Part shown: piece after piece, positions 8,108 to 17,546 of the stretch
Position numbering within the stretch: position 1 is the stretch's first letter
Layout of the letters: each line of letters starts with the position of its first letter
DNA from: Rhodococcus rhodochrous
GTDB lineage: Bacteria; Actinomycetota; Actinomycetes; Mycobacteriales; Mycobacteriaceae
NCBI RefSeq assembly: GCF_900187265.1
Contig: NZ_LT906450.1
Span: 3,959,444 to 4,023,443, forward strand
Reading direction: 5' to 3'
Length of the DNA: 64,000 nt
Translations under genes and position numbers: made by a program
The notes under the pieces: generated by a model
What the model was told of the DNA's origin: nothing
Database searches by the model: none
Seen by the model: the letters and a program-made list of their open reading frames with translations, nothing else

Positions 8108-9097
8108 TCAGTTGAGCCCGGCGTACGAGTGCAGGCCCGAGACGACCATGTTGATGATGAACAGGTTGAACAGCATCGCGATGAAACCGGCGACGTTGAT
8201 CCAGGCCGCGCGGGTGTTGCGCCAACCGGAGGTCGCGCGGGCGTGCAGATAGGCGGCGTAGACGACCCACGTGATGAACGAGACCGTCTCCTTCGGGTCC
8301 CAGCCCCAGAAGCGTCCCCAGGCGGCCTCGGCCCAGATCGCACCGAGGATGATGCCGGCACCGAACAGCGGGAAACCGATGATCGTGGTGCGGTAGGCGA
8401 GACGGTCGAGGGTCTGGGCGTCGGGCAGACGCTCGGCGAGCGCCGCGAACACGCCGCTGTGCTCCTCACCCTTGGGGAAACGGATGCGCAGCAGGAACAG
8501 CAGGCTCGCGACACCCGAGACGAGGAAGATGCCGCTGCCGACGCTGATGATCGTCACGTGGATCGGCAGCCAGAACGAGCGCAGCGCGGGAACCACGGGA
8601 GCGGCGTCGGCGTAGAGCACGGTCGCCGCGAGGAACATGAGGATCAGGACGGGGACCAGCAGGTACACCCACATGATCCGGTAGGCCGGCTTGCGCAGGA
8701 CGACCAGGCCGAAGAGCACGGCGGCGGTGCACGCCATCGCGACGAACTCGTACATGTTGCCGAGCGGGAAACGCTCGGTGGCCAGGCCGCGCAGCACGAT
8801 CGAGGCGACCAGCAGTCCGGCGACCACGACGACCAGCGCGCGGCCCATGTTGCCGACACGCTGCGACAGGGTGCGCTTCGGTGTCTCCTCGACACGACCC
8901 GGGCCGGCGGTGCGTTCGACGGTGTCGGAGGCCGGTCGTCGGCCTGCCGCGACGAGTTCGCGTTCCCGCTCGGCCACGACGTCGGCGCGGTGGGTCGCGT
9001 ATTCGGCGACGAGCAGCACCAGCGCCAGCACGAGCACCGCGAACGCCGATTCGAAGGCCCAGTCGCTGTACCGCGCCAGGGTGTCGTTCTGTGTCAT
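8108..9097 (-). CDS. ccsB: Cytochrome c biogenesis protein CcsB/CcsA (ResC)
   Basis: This 329-residue polytopic membrane protein has the tryptophan-rich heme-handling WWD motif WGRFWGWDP at residues 260-268. Flanking histidines lie in membrane loops (for example LPIHVTII and VVYAAYLHARAT). With ResB it forms the system II synthase that exports heme and attaches it to CXXCH apocytochromes outside the membrane. Its ATG shares one base with the stop of resB (TGATG), so the two subunits are coupled. The family usually has about 300-330 residues, so it looks complete. The downstream neighbour is the MinD-like ATPase. Confidence 0.93.
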   Translation of the reverse strand: MTQNDTLARYSDWAFESAFAVLVLALVLLVAEYATHRADVVAERERELVAAGRRPASDTVERTAGPGRVEETPKRTLSQRVGNMGRALVVVVAGLLVASIVLRGLATERFPLGNMYEFVAMACTAAVLFGLVVLRKPAYRIMWVYLLVPVLILMFLAATVLYADAAPVVPALRSFWLPIHVTIISVGSGIFLVSGVASLLFLLRIRFPKGEEHSGVFAALAERLPDAQTLDRLAYRTTIIGFPLFGAGIILGAIWAEAAWGRFWGWDPKETVSFITWVVYAAYLHARATSGWRNTRAAWINVAGFIAMLFNLFIINMVVSGLHSYAGLN

Positions 9098-10761
9098 CAG
9101 TTCTTCTTCTCCTGTGCCGCCGGGGCGGAGGGTGCATCGTCACCGAGAAGACGTTCGACCAGTCGGTCGAACTCGTCTCCCCATCCGGCCTGATCGGTCC
9201 GTGCGAGACCACCGAGTTCTACTACGGTTCGTCGTTCACCGTCGTTCACTGTACCGCTCGGGTACGCGCGCGCCCACACTCTGCGTCGTTTGACCAGCAA
9301 CGACACGAGCAGACCGGCCATCATGGAGATCGCCGCGACGAGTACCCACTGCTGCGCCGGGTCGTGCGAGACCTGCAGGTTGACGAAGTCGGTGGCCTTG
9401 TCGAACCGCACCTCGGTGCCGTCGGCGAGCGTCACGCTCTCCCCCGGACGCAGGTTCACGCGGTCCTGCTTCACGAGGCGGCCCTGGTTGATCAGTTCCT
9501 TGTTGAGCGAGAACAACGACTGCGGGCTGCCGGTGTCGAGACCGGAGTCGCCCTTGTAGACGTCGATGGCGACGGCGGGGTCCATCATCGCCGGGAAGAT
9601 CGACGTGAGCAGCGTGCCGTGGAAGGACGCCGTCGGCGCGAACAGGCCCTCGAGCGCGATCTGGTTCTTCCGGCGCTCGTCGGCGTCGGGATACATGCCG
9701 CCGGGCGGGTCGAAGCGCATGGCGCCGCTGCTGAGGAAGGTCGTCGCGTCGTCGGGCGCCCACTGCATCGTCTCGGTGCGGGTCTCGCCGTTCGGCCAGG
9801 TGACGGTGAAGGTCGGGGCGTAACCGTGACCTTGCAGGTAGACGCGGTCGCTGCCGACCCGCAGCGGATGGTTGACCTTCAACTGCGCATCGCGCCAGGT
9901 GTTCGTGACGAGGTCGCCGCCGTACTGGTACTCGATGTCGGAGGTGAACATCTCGGCCTGGCCGTTGTCGAGATAGTCGGCGGCGAAGGTGTTCACCCGC
10001 ACACACATGGGATTCAGGCCGGTGCCGTCGAGCGTGCTGCCGGCGCGGAACGAGTCGAAGGAGGCAGGTGAGGTGGTGCAGAATTCCTCGCCGTTCGCCA
10101 CGAGGATGCGCTGCCCCTCGTAGCCGAAGAGCTTGCCGGCGGCGACGGCGACGAGCAGCCCGACGAGGGAGATGTGGAAGACCAGGTTGCCGGCCTCGCG
10201 CAGATATCCCTTCTCTGCGGACAGGGTCGCCTCGCCGTCATGTCCGCGGGCACCGCCCTCGCGGCGCACGACCTTCCAGCCGCGCAGCTCCCCCTGGATC
10301 CGGTCGAGCGCGTCGGCGGGGCTGTCGGCCACGGTCGTCTGCGTGTGGTGCGGCAGGCGCTGCAGGTTGCGCGGCGCGGCGACCGGCGGGGTGCGCAGGG
10401 CGTGGAAGTGCTCGACGCAGCGCGGCAGGATGCAGCCGACCAGCGAGACGAACAGCAGCACGTAGACGGCGGTGAACCAGAAGCTGCCGAAGACGTCGAA
10501 CAGCTCGAACCGGTCCATGATCGGTCCGAGCGTCGGGCGGGCCGCGATGTACTCGTCGACCTTCTGGGTGTTGAGGCTGCGCTGCGGCAGGAGTGCGCCC
10601 GGGATCGCGGCGAGCGCGAGCAGGAACAGCAGGACCAGTGCGGTCCGCATCGATGTCAGGCCGCGCCAGGTGTTCCGCACGAAGGCCGTGGCACGTCCGA
10701 GCGCGCCCTGTCGCGGCGGCGACGGTTGCGGTGCGGGGGTCGGGGTGTGGGTCGCGGTCAT
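9097..10761 (-). CDS. resB: Cytochrome c biogenesis protein ResB
   Basis: This 554-residue membrane protein is the second core subunit of cytochrome c maturation system II. Three hydrophobic segments lie in the first 220 residues (around TALVLLFLLALAAIPGALLP, FWFTAVYVLLFVSLVGCILP and FHISLVGLLVAVAAGKLFGY). A large extracytoplasmic domain follows (about 225-455), with a last membrane helix near 466-486 (WVLVAAISMMAGLLVSLLV). The start ATG overlaps the stop of ccdA as ATGA. It is predicted to form a complex with CcsB. Typical ResB features are complete, including the PQRSLNTQKVDEYI segment after the first helix. Confidence 0.92.
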   Translation of the reverse strand: MTATHTPTPAPQPSPPRQGALGRATAFVRNTWRGLTSMRTALVLLFLLALAAIPGALLPQRSLNTQKVDEYIAARPTLGPIMDRFELFDVFGSFWFTAVYVLLFVSLVGCILPRCVEHFHALRTPPVAAPRNLQRLPHHTQTTVADSPADALDRIQGELRGWKVVRREGGARGHDGEATLSAEKGYLREAGNLVFHISLVGLLVAVAAGKLFGYEGQRILVANGEEFCTTSPASFDSFRAGSTLDGTGLNPMCVRVNTFAADYLDNGQAEMFTSDIEYQYGGDLVTNTWRDAQLKVNHPLRVGSDRVYLQGHGYAPTFTVTWPNGETRTETMQWAPDDATTFLSSGAMRFDPPGGMYPDADERRKNQIALEGLFAPTASFHGTLLTSIFPAMMDPAVAIDVYKGDSGLDTGSPQSLFSLNKELINQGRLVKQDRVNLRPGESVTLADGTEVRFDKATDFVNLQVSHDPAQQWVLVAAISMMAGLLVSLLVKRRRVWARAYPSGTVNDGERRTVVELGGLARTDQAGWGDEFDRLVERLLGDDAPSAPAAQEKKN

Positions 10762-11576
10762 ACGGGCAGAGTCACTTCCGAGATGAACGAGTCACGGATC
10801 CAGGACACGAACAGGTCCCACGCACCGGTGACGAGAGCGATGCCGACGGCCATGAGCATCAGGCCACCGACGATTTGCACGGTCCGCGCGTGGGTGCGCA
10901 GCCAGCCCACCCCGCGCAGCGCCCGCGCCGAACCGAGCGCGAGCACGACGAACGGCAACCCGAGGCCGAGGCAGTAGGCGACGATCAACGTCACCCCGCG
11001 TGCCGCGGTGGTGCCCTCGGTGCCCGCCGCGAGCGAGATGACGCCGGCGAGGGTCGGGCCGAGGCACGGGGTCCACCCGAGCGCGAACACCGCGCCGAGC
11101 AACGGGGCTCCCGCGAGGTTCGAGATGCGCCGGGGCGCCGGGCGCGTGTCGCGTTGCAGGGCCGGGATGAGGCCGATGAAGACCAGGCCCATCACGATGG
11201 TGACGACCCCGCCGACACGCATGAGCAGTTCGCGGTTGACGGCGAGCGCGGAGATCGCCCCGAACACCGAGGCCGTCGCGAGGACGAACACCACGGTGAA
11301 TCCCAGGACGAACAGCCCGGCGGCACCGGCCACCCGGAGGCGGCCGTCGCTGCGGATCGTCGTGGTGCGGGCACCGGCCTGCTCGGCGGTGACGGCGGGA
11401 GCCTCGGCTCCCACCACCCCGGCGAGATAGGACAGATAGCCGGGAACGAGCGGCACGACGCACGGCGACGCGAACGAGACGAGACCGGCGAGCAGGCACA
11501 CGCCCATCGCCAGCAGCAGCGGACCCGACAGGGCCGCGTTCTGGAAGGTCTCCCCGACACCCGACGCAAGGATCAC
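10758..11576 (-). CDS. ccdA: Thiol-disulfide transporter CcdA (DsbD family)
   Basis: This 272-residue protein has six or seven membrane helices. Two redox cysteines in typical contexts (FASPCVVPLVPGYLSYLAG with C39, and GWTPCLGPTLAG with C171) move electrons from cytoplasmic thioredoxin to the outside. There they keep the heme-binding cysteines of apocytochromes and the TlpA-like protein reduced. The GTG start at 11576 lies 2 bp after the tlpA-like stop. The GTG codes for MILASGVGETFQ before the first helix. Length and order (tlpA, ccdA, resB, ccsB) match the actinobacterial cytochrome c cluster. Confidence 0.93.
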   Translation of the reverse strand: MILASGVGETFQNAALSGPLLLAMGVCLLAGLVSFASPCVVPLVPGYLSYLAGVVGAEAPAVTAEQAGARTTTIRSDGRLRVAGAAGLFVLGFTVVFVLATASVFGAISALAVNRELLMRVGGVVTIVMGLVFIGLIPALQRDTRPAPRRISNLAGAPLLGAVFALGWTPCLGPTLAGVISLAAGTEGTTAARGVTLIVAYCLGLGLPFVVLALGSARALRGVGWLRTHARTVQIVGGLMLMAVGIALVTGAWDLFVSWIRDSFISEVTLPV

Positions 11577-11578
11577 TG

Positions 11579-12184
11579 TTACTGCTCCGAATCCGGTTCC
11601 GCCGCGACCCGCTCGACGACCGGTTGCAGGTCCTCCGCGAGCAGTTCGGTCAGGTAGACCGCGGCCACGCGGTGCTCACGATCGAGAACGACCGTCGTCG
11701 GCACGACCGAGGTCGGGTAGTTCCGTCCGAGTGCGAGCAGCGAACGCATCGGCGGGTCGTAGATCGACGGGTAGCCGATCTGCTGGTCGGTGACGAAGTC
11801 CTGGGCCTTGTCGCGCTGGTTGTCGCGGACGTTGATGCCCAGGAACTGCACGCCGAGATCCTTGGTGGCCTCGTGGACCTCCTCGAGATCGTCGGCCTCG
11901 CTGCGGCAGGGCGCACACCACTGGCCCCACACGTTGAGCACGACGACCTGGCCCTCGTAGTCGTCGAGGGAGATGGTCTCCCCCTCGTTCATGAGGTCCT
12001 CGCCGGTGAGCTCACCGAGGGTGCCGCGTTCGGCCGGGGGGTCGTAGAAGATGCGGGTCTGCCCGCCGGGCGAGACGAAGTCGAACGTTCCCCCGGTGGC
12101 GACGGCGTCGTCCCCGGTGGCGCAGGAGGTGAGCAGGACGGCACCGCAGATCGCGGCGACCGTCGCCCGGAACACCTTTCTCAT
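11579..12184 (-). CDS. TlpA/ResA-like thioredoxin-fold lipoprotein
   Basis: This 201-residue exported protein begins with a lipoprotein signal ending in LLTSC (lipobox cysteine C21). A thioredoxin-like domain contains the active-site WCAPC at residues 89-93 and the cis-proline region SVVPTTVV near 165. It probably reduces apocytochrome c cysteines before heme attachment, receiving electrons from CcdA encoded just downstream. The start ATG overlaps the stop of the histidine phosphatase gene as ATGA. It corresponds by position and domain to M. tuberculosis Rv0526 (from memory). Confidence 0.88.
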   Translation of the reverse strand: MRKVFRATVAAICGAVLLTSCATGDDAVATGGTFDFVSPGGQTRIFYDPPAERGTLGELTGEDLMNEGETISLDDYEGQVVVLNVWGQWCAPCRSEADDLEEVHEATKDLGVQFLGINVRDNQRDKAQDFVTDQQIGYPSIYDPPMRSLLALGRNYPTSVVPTTVVLDREHRVAAVYLTELLAEDLQPVVERVAAEPDSEQ

Positions 12185-12831
12185 GCGCCGTGGACGTTCG
12201 GGTCGGAGGCGCCGGCCGGCTCGGAGTAGACCAGGTCGACGAGGGTGTCGCCCTCGTAGACCAGGGAGGTCAGCGAGGCGAGGCTGCACTGGCGGCGACG
12301 CGGGTCGTGCCACAGGCGCTCGCCCTCGAGGAAGCGGCGCAGCGTCCACACCGGGAGCTGGTGGCTCACGCACACCGCTTCGCGTCCCGCTGCGGTCACG
12401 CGCGCCGCGTTGACGGCGGCGAGCATGCGGTGGGCGATCTGCAGGTAGGGCTCGCCCCAGGAGGGGGTGAACGGATCGCGCAGCTTCCACCAGTGGCGCG
12501 GACGGCTCAGCGCACCGTCGCCGACCGCGACCTTCAGTCCCTCGAAGTCGTTGGCCGCTTCGATGAGGTTGTCGTCGGTGCGGATCTGCAGTCCGTGCTT
12601 CTCCGCGATCGGGGTGGCGGTCTGCTGGGCCCGTTCGAGCGGGGACGCGACCACGTGTGCGATGTCGTGGTCGGCGAGCGACGCCGCGACCGCCCGTGCC
12701 TGGGCCTCACCGGTCACCGACAGCCGGAATCCGGGCAGGCGTCCGTAGAGGATTCCGGAGGGGTTGTGGACCTCTCCGTGGCGGAGCACGTGCACGATCG
12801 TGCGGGTCTCGGACGGGGCGGCGTCGGTCAC
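12181..12831 (-). CDS. Histidine phosphatase family protein
   Basis: This protein of about 216 residues has the phosphohistidine motif VLRHGEVHNP near residues 13-22 and a second conserved histidine in CVSHQLPVW near 167. These define the phosphoglycerate mutase-like (branch 1) superfamily. The substrate is unknown. It sits between hemL and the cytochrome c genes, as in M. tuberculosis Rv0525 (from memory), but nothing in the sequence links it to heme chemistry. I chose the GTG at 12831 because the extra upstream residues are low-complexity and Pro/Arg-rich. It is coupled to the TlpA-like gene by ATGA. Confidence 0.75.
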   Translation of the reverse strand: MTDAAPSETRTIVHVLRHGEVHNPSGILYGRLPGFRLSVTGEAQARAVAASLADHDIAHVVASPLERAQQTATPIAEKHGLQIRTDDNLIEAANDFEGLKVAVGDGALSRPRHWWKLRDPFTPSWGEPYLQIAHRMLAAVNAARVTAAGREAVCVSHQLPVWTLRRFLEGERLWHDPRRRQCSLASLTSLVYEGDTLVDLVYSEPAGASDPNVHGA

Positions 12832-12892
12832 GTCGATGTTCCTCGAGGGGTGTGGGAGGGGCGGGGCGGGCTGGGCAAGCAGGAAGAAAGGA

Positions 12893-14218
12893 CTACGGCG
12901 CGGTCGCAGCGGCGGCCGCGCGAGCGGCGTGCGGCAACGCGTCGGCGATCCGCGAGAACGCGTCGTCGTCGAGCGCGGACGAGACGAACCACGTCTCGAA
13001 GGCACTCGGGGGTCCGTAGACGCCGCGCTCGAGCAGCGCGTGGAAGAAGGCCGGGAAGCGCCAGGTCTGCGCGGCCTTGGCCTGCTCGTAGTTCGTCACC
13101 GGCTCGTCGGTGAAGAACACGCTCAGCAGCGTGCCGGCGTTCTGGACGCGATGCGGCACCCCTTCTGCGGCGAGTGCCTCGCCGAGCAGACGACCGAGGG
13201 TCTCGGCGTTGCGGTCCAGGGCGGCGTAGACGTCGGCGTCGGCGGCACGCAGGCTCGCGAGGCCCGCGGCGACGGCGACGGGATTACCGGACAGGGTGCC
13301 GGCCTGGTAGACCGGTCCGTTCGGGGCGAGATGGGCCATGACATCGGCGCGACCACCGAAGGCCGCGGCGGGCAGACCACCGCTCATGACCTTGCCGAAG
13401 GTCATGAGGTCGCCGGAGACCCCGTCGATGCCGTGCCAGCCGGTCGGGCTCGCGCGGAAGCCGGTCATCACCTCGTCCATGATCAGCAGCGCGCCGTGCT
13501 CACGCGTGAGCTCGCGCAGACCCTCGTTGAAGCCGGGGACCGGCGGGACGGTGCCCATGTTGCCGGCGGCGGCCTCGGTGATGACCGCGGCGATCTCACC
13601 GGGGTTCGCCTCGAAGGCGGCACGCACGGCGGCGAGGTCGTTGTAGGGGACGACGACGGTGTCGCCCGCCTGGGCGCCCGTGACGCCGGGAGAGGTGGGC
13701 AGACCGAAGGTGGCGAGGCCGGAACCGGCGTCGGCGAGCAGTGCGTCGACGTGACCGTGATAACAGCCCGCGAACTTCACGATCTTCGACCGGCCGGTGA
13801 ATCCGCGCGCGAGACGGACGGCGCTCATCGTCGCCTCGGTGCCGGAGTTGACGAGCCGGACCTGCTCGACGGGCGCGATGCGGGCGACGATCTCTTCGGC
13901 GAGTTCGACCTCGCCCTCGGTGGGGGCACCGAACGACAGACCCGCCAGCGCGGTCGATCGGACGGCCTCGACGACCGCGGGATGCGCGTGCCCGAGAATC
14001 ATCGGACCCCAGGAACACACCAGGTCGACGTATGTTTTTCCGTCGACGTCGGTGAGCAGCGGACCCGATCCCGATGCGAAGAAGGGAGGATTGCCGCCGA
14101 CCGATCCGAACGCGCGGACCGGAGAGTTGACGCCCCCCGGTGTCACCTTCGATGCCCGGTGGAAGAGTGCGGCGGATCGAGTGTCGTGGGTGGACGAAGC
14201 ATCGGGGGTCGCAGTCAC
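12893..14218 (-). CDS. hemL: Glutamate-1-semialdehyde 2,1-aminomutase (HemL)
   Basis: This PLP enzyme of about 441 residues converts glutamate-1-semialdehyde to 5-aminolevulinate, the last step of the C5 route to heme that starts with HemA. The PLP lysine is in [12 protein letters not shown] (K276 from the chosen start). The N-terminal [18 protein letters not shown] and the [18 protein letters not shown] block are diagnostic. The start is uncertain: GTG at 14218 fits the family, while a TTG at 14254 would add 12 residues. It is 61 bp upstream of the phosphatase/cytochrome c genes and probably leads that operon, which couples heme supply with heme insertion. Confidence 0.9.
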   Translation of the reverse strand: MTATPDASSTHDTRSAALFHRASKVTPGGVNSPVRAFGSVGGNPPFFASGSGPLLTDVDGKTYVDLVCSWGPMILGHAHPAVVEAVRSTALAGLSFGAPTEGEVELAEEIVARIAPVEQVRLVNSGTEATMSAVRLARGFTGRSKIVKFAGCYHGHVDALLADAGSGLATFGLPTSPGVTGAQAGDTVVVPYNDLAAVRAAFEANPGEIAAVITEAAAGNMGTVPPVPGFNEGLRELTREHGALLIMDEVMTGFRASPTGWHGIDGVSGDLMTFGKVMSGGLPAAAFGGRADVMAHLAPNGPVYQAGTLSGNPVAVAAGLASLRAADADVYAALDRNAETLGRLLGEALAAEGVPHRVQNAGTLLSVFFTDEPVTNYEQAKAAQTWRFPAFFHALLERGVYGPPSAFETWFVSSALDDDAFSRIADALPHAARAAAAATAP

Positions 14219-14344
14219 GACTTCCAGTGTCCGTAGTTTCGCGGGATTTGCCAAAAACAGAGGTCCTCAAACCTCATGTGTTTTTTCTCCCTTACCAGGA
14301 AAAAGGGACACCGTGAGTGACGTGTCGCACCTATCGTCTGAGGC

Positions 14345-16291
14345 ATGCCGACGACAGCCGAACACCTGCGCATCGCACTCGACGGTGCGTGGCACGAAGC
14401 ACGCGAACGCGCACGCAAGGATCTCGCGCACGAGAAGTTCGCGCCGCACTACACCCCCGAGACCGACAAGGCCCGCGCCATCACGCTCGAGCAGATGCGC
14501 ATCCTCGCCGAGCACGGCTACGCCGCGGCGGGCTTCTCCGTCGAGTCCGGCGGCACGGGCGACGCGGGCGGCGCGGTCGCATCCATCGAGATGCTCGCGA
14601 TGTCCGACCTGTCGCTGATGGTCAAGGCCGGCGTGCAGTGGGGCCTGTTCGGCGGGGCCATCGAGAACCTCGGCACCGAGCGGCACCACGAGAAGTACGT
14701 CAAGCAGCTCATCGATCTCGACGTGCTCGGCTGCTTCGCGATGACCGAGACGGGCCACGGCAGCGACGTGCAGTCGCTCGAGACCACGGCGACCTACGAT
14801 CCGGACACCCAGGAGTTCGTGATCCACTCCCCCACCCCGTCGTCCCGCAAGGACTACATCGGTGGCGCGGCGCAGCACGCCCGGTTCGCGTCGGTCTTCG
14901 CGCAGCTCGTCACGCAGGGTGAGACCCACGGCGTGCACTGTTTCGTCGTCCCGATCCGCGACGAGGACGGCAACGACCTGCCGGGCGTGACGACCTCCGA
15001 CTGCGGTTACAAGGGCGGCCTGCCGGGCGTCGACAACGGCCGCATCGTCTTCGACCAGGTCCGCATCCCCCGGGAGAACCTGCTCAACAAGTACGCCGAC
15101 GTCGAACCGGACGGCACCTATGTCTCGGACATCGACAACCCGAGCCGGCGGTTCTTCACGATGCTCGGCACGCTCGTCCGCGGTCGCATCACCGTCGGCG
15201 GCTCGGCGGGTGCGGCGGCGCGGGTCGCGCTGAGCATCGCCACCCGCTACGCCGAGAAGCGCCGCCAGTTCGACGCCCCCGGACGCGACGGCGAGGTGCC
15301 GATCATGGACTATCTCGTCCACCAGCGTCGCCTGCTCCCGCTGATCGCCCGCTCGTACGCGCTCGGCTTCGCCCAGAACGAGCTGCTCACCACGATGCAC
15401 CGGCTGCAGTCGACGTCGCTGCAGGAACTCGACGCGCAGGAACAGCGCGAACTCGAGGGTCGCGCGGCGGGCCTCAAGGTCGCCAACACCTGGCACGCGT
15501 CGCGGGCGATCCAGGAGTGCCGCGAGGCGTGCGGTGGTGCCGGCTACATGGCCGAGAACCGGCTGACGGCGCTGCGCGCGGACGTCGACGTGTTCACCAC
15601 CTTCGAGGGCGACAACCACGTCCTGACCCAGCTGGTCGCGAAGGAACTGCTCACCGCCTACGCCGACGAGGTGCAGGGCATGAGCCCGGTGGAGTGGATG
15701 CGCTTCGCCGCGACCACCATCTCCGACATCGTCAAGAAGCGCACCGCGGCGCAGCAGATCATCCAGACGATCGTCGACACCCGCCAGGACAACGAGGAGG
15801 ACGGCAGTCTCTTCAACCGCGGTACCCAGGTGACGATGTTCGAGGACCGGGAGCAGTACCTGCTGTCCACCGCGGCACGGCGTCTGCAGGCCGCGATGAA
15901 GCGCGAGGACAACCCGTTCGACGCGTTCAACTTCGTGCAGGACCACGTTCTGCACGCCGCCCGCGCGCACATCGACCGGGTCGTGCTCGAGGCGTTCGTC
16001 GCCGCGATCGAGGACTGCAAGGACGAGACCGCCCGCGACCTGCTGTCGGAGCTGTGCGATCTCTACGCGCTGACGATCATCGACGAGGACAAGGCGTGGT
16101 TCATGGAGCACCGCCTGCTGTCGGTCGAACGCGCCAAGGCCGTCACGCGCGGGATCAACGAGCGGTGCCGCAGCCTGCGTCCGCACGCGCTGACCCTCGT
16201 GGACGGGCTGGGTGTGCCCGACTATCTGCTCGGCTCGGCCATGCTCGACCGTGAGGGAGCGGTCGTCCCGCCTCAGGAAGTCGCGGTCTGA
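14345..16291 (+). CDS. Acyl-CoA dehydrogenase/oxidase family protein
   Basis: This 648-residue flavoprotein resembles acyl-CoA oxidases more than ordinary acyl-CoA dehydrogenases. It is longer than 400 residues, carries the FAD/substrate loop CFAMTETGHGSDVQSLETTA near 129-148, and has a C-terminal ACOX-like helical region. EACGGAGYMAENRL near 400 and TFEGDNHVL near 420 are the expected catalytic and FAD-contact segments. It should act on acyl-CoA in beta-oxidation; electron acceptor and chain length are unknown. The intergenic region with hemL contains GAGGT-N6-ACCTC (14260-14275), a weak operator candidate. Its end overlaps the convergent membrane gene by 19 bp. Confidence 0.82.
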   Translation: MPTTAEHLRIALDGAWHEARERARKDLAHEKFAPHYTPETDKARAITLEQMRILAEHGYAAAGFSVESGGTGDAGGAVASIEMLAMSDLSLMVKAGVQWGLFGGAIENLGTERHHEKYVKQLIDLDVLGCFAMTETGHGSDVQSLETTATYDPDTQEFVIHSPTPSSRKDYIGGAAQHARFASVFAQLVTQGETHGVHCFVVPIRDEDGNDLPGVTTSDCGYKGGLPGVDNGRIVFDQVRIPRENLLNKYADVEPDGTYVSDIDNPSRRFFTMLGTLVRGRITVGGSAGAAARVALSIATRYAEKRRQFDAPGRDGEVPIMDYLVHQRRLLPLIARSYALGFAQNELLTTMHRLQSTSLQELDAQEQRELEGRAAGLKVANTWHASRAIQECREACGGAGYMAENRLTALRADVDVFTTFEGDNHVLTQLVAKELLTAYADEVQGMSPVEWMRFAATTISDIVKKRTAAQQIIQTIVDTRQDNEEDGSLFNRGTQVTMFEDREQYLLSTAARRLQAAMKREDNPFDAFNFVQDHVLHAARAHIDRVVLEAFVAAIEDCKDETARDLLSELCDLYALTIIDEDKAWFMEHRLLSVERAKAVTRGINERCRSLRPHALTLVDGLGVPDYLLGSAMLDREGAVVPPQEVAV

Positions 16292-16761
16292 CCGGGGTCG
16301 CCGACGAGCTCACCGAGCCGTGCTCGCAGCTCGTCGGCGTCCTTCGCCCACGCCCGCACGAACGTCCCTCCGGTGAGCCGCAGTCCGACCGGCTTGCGGC
16401 CGCGCGGCACGTCGGCCAGTTCGCCGAGGCTCCGGGCGGTCTCCCAGCGTTCCGGATCGCGCCGGTCCTCCGGTGGCGGCGGCAGCACCGCCTCGATCTC
16501 GGCGACGGGTAGTTCCTCGGTGCCCTGCCGCAAGGTGGTGGACGTGAGCTCGACGCTGACGTGCCGGCGGGCCGCCACGACCATCACGTAGGAGAAACCG
16601 GCGAGCACGATCGCGATGATCGGCAGCGCGGCCCAGTGCACGACGGGACCGGTGAACAGTTCGACGACGAGGGCCACGGCGCAGAACAGCGGGCCGATGG
16701 CGACCGTGCGCCAGCGCGCTCCGGGTTCGTGGAACAGCGGCCCGGTCGCGTCGGTGCCCAT
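16273..16761 (-). CDS. Two-helix membrane protein with PH-like tail (DUF3093-like)
   Basis: This protein of about 162 residues has two adjacent membrane helices (about 15-34 and 38-62, including LFCAVALVVELFTGP and ALPIIAIVLAGFSYVM). A cytoplasmic beta-rich domain of about 90 residues follows. The layout recalls DUF3093 of actinobacteria, but the match is approximate. The start is uncertain: ATG at 16761, or TTG at 16803, which would overlap the stop of the upstream 39-residue gene as TTGA and suggest coupling. Function is unknown. The 3' end overlaps the acyl-CoA oxidase-like gene on the other strand by 19 bp. Confidence 0.6.
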   Translation of the reverse strand: MGTDATGPLFHEPGARWRTVAIGPLFCAVALVVELFTGPVVHWAALPIIAIVLAGFSYVMVVAARRHVSVELTSTTLRQGTEELPVAEIEAVLPPPPEDRRDPERWETARSLGELADVPRGRKPVGLRLTGGTFVRAWAKDADELRARLGELVGDPGQTATS

Positions 16762-16799
16762 CGGATCGGGGGTCGTCGGCTCGGGGACCGTCGGGTCGG

Positions 16800-16919
16800 T
16801 CAAGCGGCGAATGCGCCGGGGATCACCAGCAGCACGGTGGTCACCAGGCCGAGGAGGGCGATGAGAGCGATCAACACCAGTTCGCGACGGCGCCCATAGG
16901 GCCGCGGTTCCACCTGCAT
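16800..16919 (-). CDS. 39-residue single-helix membrane protein
   Basis: This short ORF starts at an ATG with AAAGGA upstream at good spacing. It encodes a basic N-terminus (MQVEPRPYGRRRELV) and one hydrophobic helix (LIALIALLGLVTTVLLVIPG). Its TGA overlaps a TTG that could start the next membrane gene. The size, basic-then-hydrophobic pattern and coupling suggest a real small membrane protein. Function is unknown; a partner role for the downstream protein is only an inference from position. Confidence 0.55.
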   Translation of the reverse strand: MQVEPRPYGRRRELVLIALIALLGLVTTVLLVIPGAFAA

Positions 16920-17012
16920 GACGTCCTTTTCGCTCGACGGGAAGGGCCTTCGGGCCCATATGGTGAGCCCACCGTACTCTTCCGTCGCACGCAACGAAAC
17001 CGAGTGGTACGT

Positions 17013-17546
17013 CTATTCTTCCGGCAGTCTCAGGAAGAAGCGGTTGGCATCGCGCCGGTGCATCAGCACGATCGCTCCGACGGTCGCGACGGCTTGCAGA
17101 ATGCCCACCACACCGAGTATCCAGCCCGCGCCGCCCTCCCCGACGCCCACGCCGAAGACGGTGGGCAGGGTCGACAGCGACATGAACACCCCGAGCAGTG
17201 TCAGCAGCATCCGGGCCCAGTTCTTGGCCTTCAGCAGCTGCCTGACCACCAGATACAACAGTCCGACGATCACCAGGCCGATGCCGGCCGTCAGTGCGAC
17301 CAGCACCGGCACCGCCGACTCGAGTTGCTCCGTCGTGACGCCCTCGACGGCCTGATCGGTGGCCATCGTGCTCATGAGATCGAGCAGTTCCTCGCGTCGA
17401 CTCAGCAGATCGGCGAGACTTGCCGCCAAACTCACGACGGCGAGGGCGAGTACCCCGCACCACAATTGGTAGGCCGTCGTGACGTCTCCGGGAACGGGAC
17501 GATTCGCCGCGGGGCCGGGCCCGACAGGAGGTGCGGGAAAGCTCAT
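17013..17546 (-). CDS. Four-helix membrane protein downstream of hemB (Rv0513-like)
   Basis: This 177-residue protein has a Pro-rich N-terminus and about four membrane helices (near 26-46, 79-105, 113-130 and 141-160). The helices are joined by short loops, including [17 protein letters not shown]. From memory it occupies the same place as M. tuberculosis Rv0513. Its ATG overlaps the stop of hemB (17543-17546), so it is translationally coupled to the heme operon. No catalytic motif is visible. A role in heme handling is possible from context only. Confidence 0.65.
   Translation of the reverse strand: MSFPAPPVGPGPAANRPVPGDVTTAYQLWCGVLALAVVSLAASLADLLSRREELLDLMSTMATDQAVEGVTTEQLESAVPVLVALTAGIGLVIVGLLYLVVRQLLKAKNWARMLLTLLGVFMSLSTLPTVFGVGVGEGGAGWILGVVGILQAVATVGAIVLMHRRDANRFFLRLPEE

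Noticed and set aside
14267-16186. Long antisense open frame opposite the acyl-CoA oxidase-like gene
   Set aside because: It is 639 codons long but has a low-complexity, Arg/Val/Glu-rich composition typical of the shadow of a high-GC gene, while the other strand encodes a clear flavoprotein.
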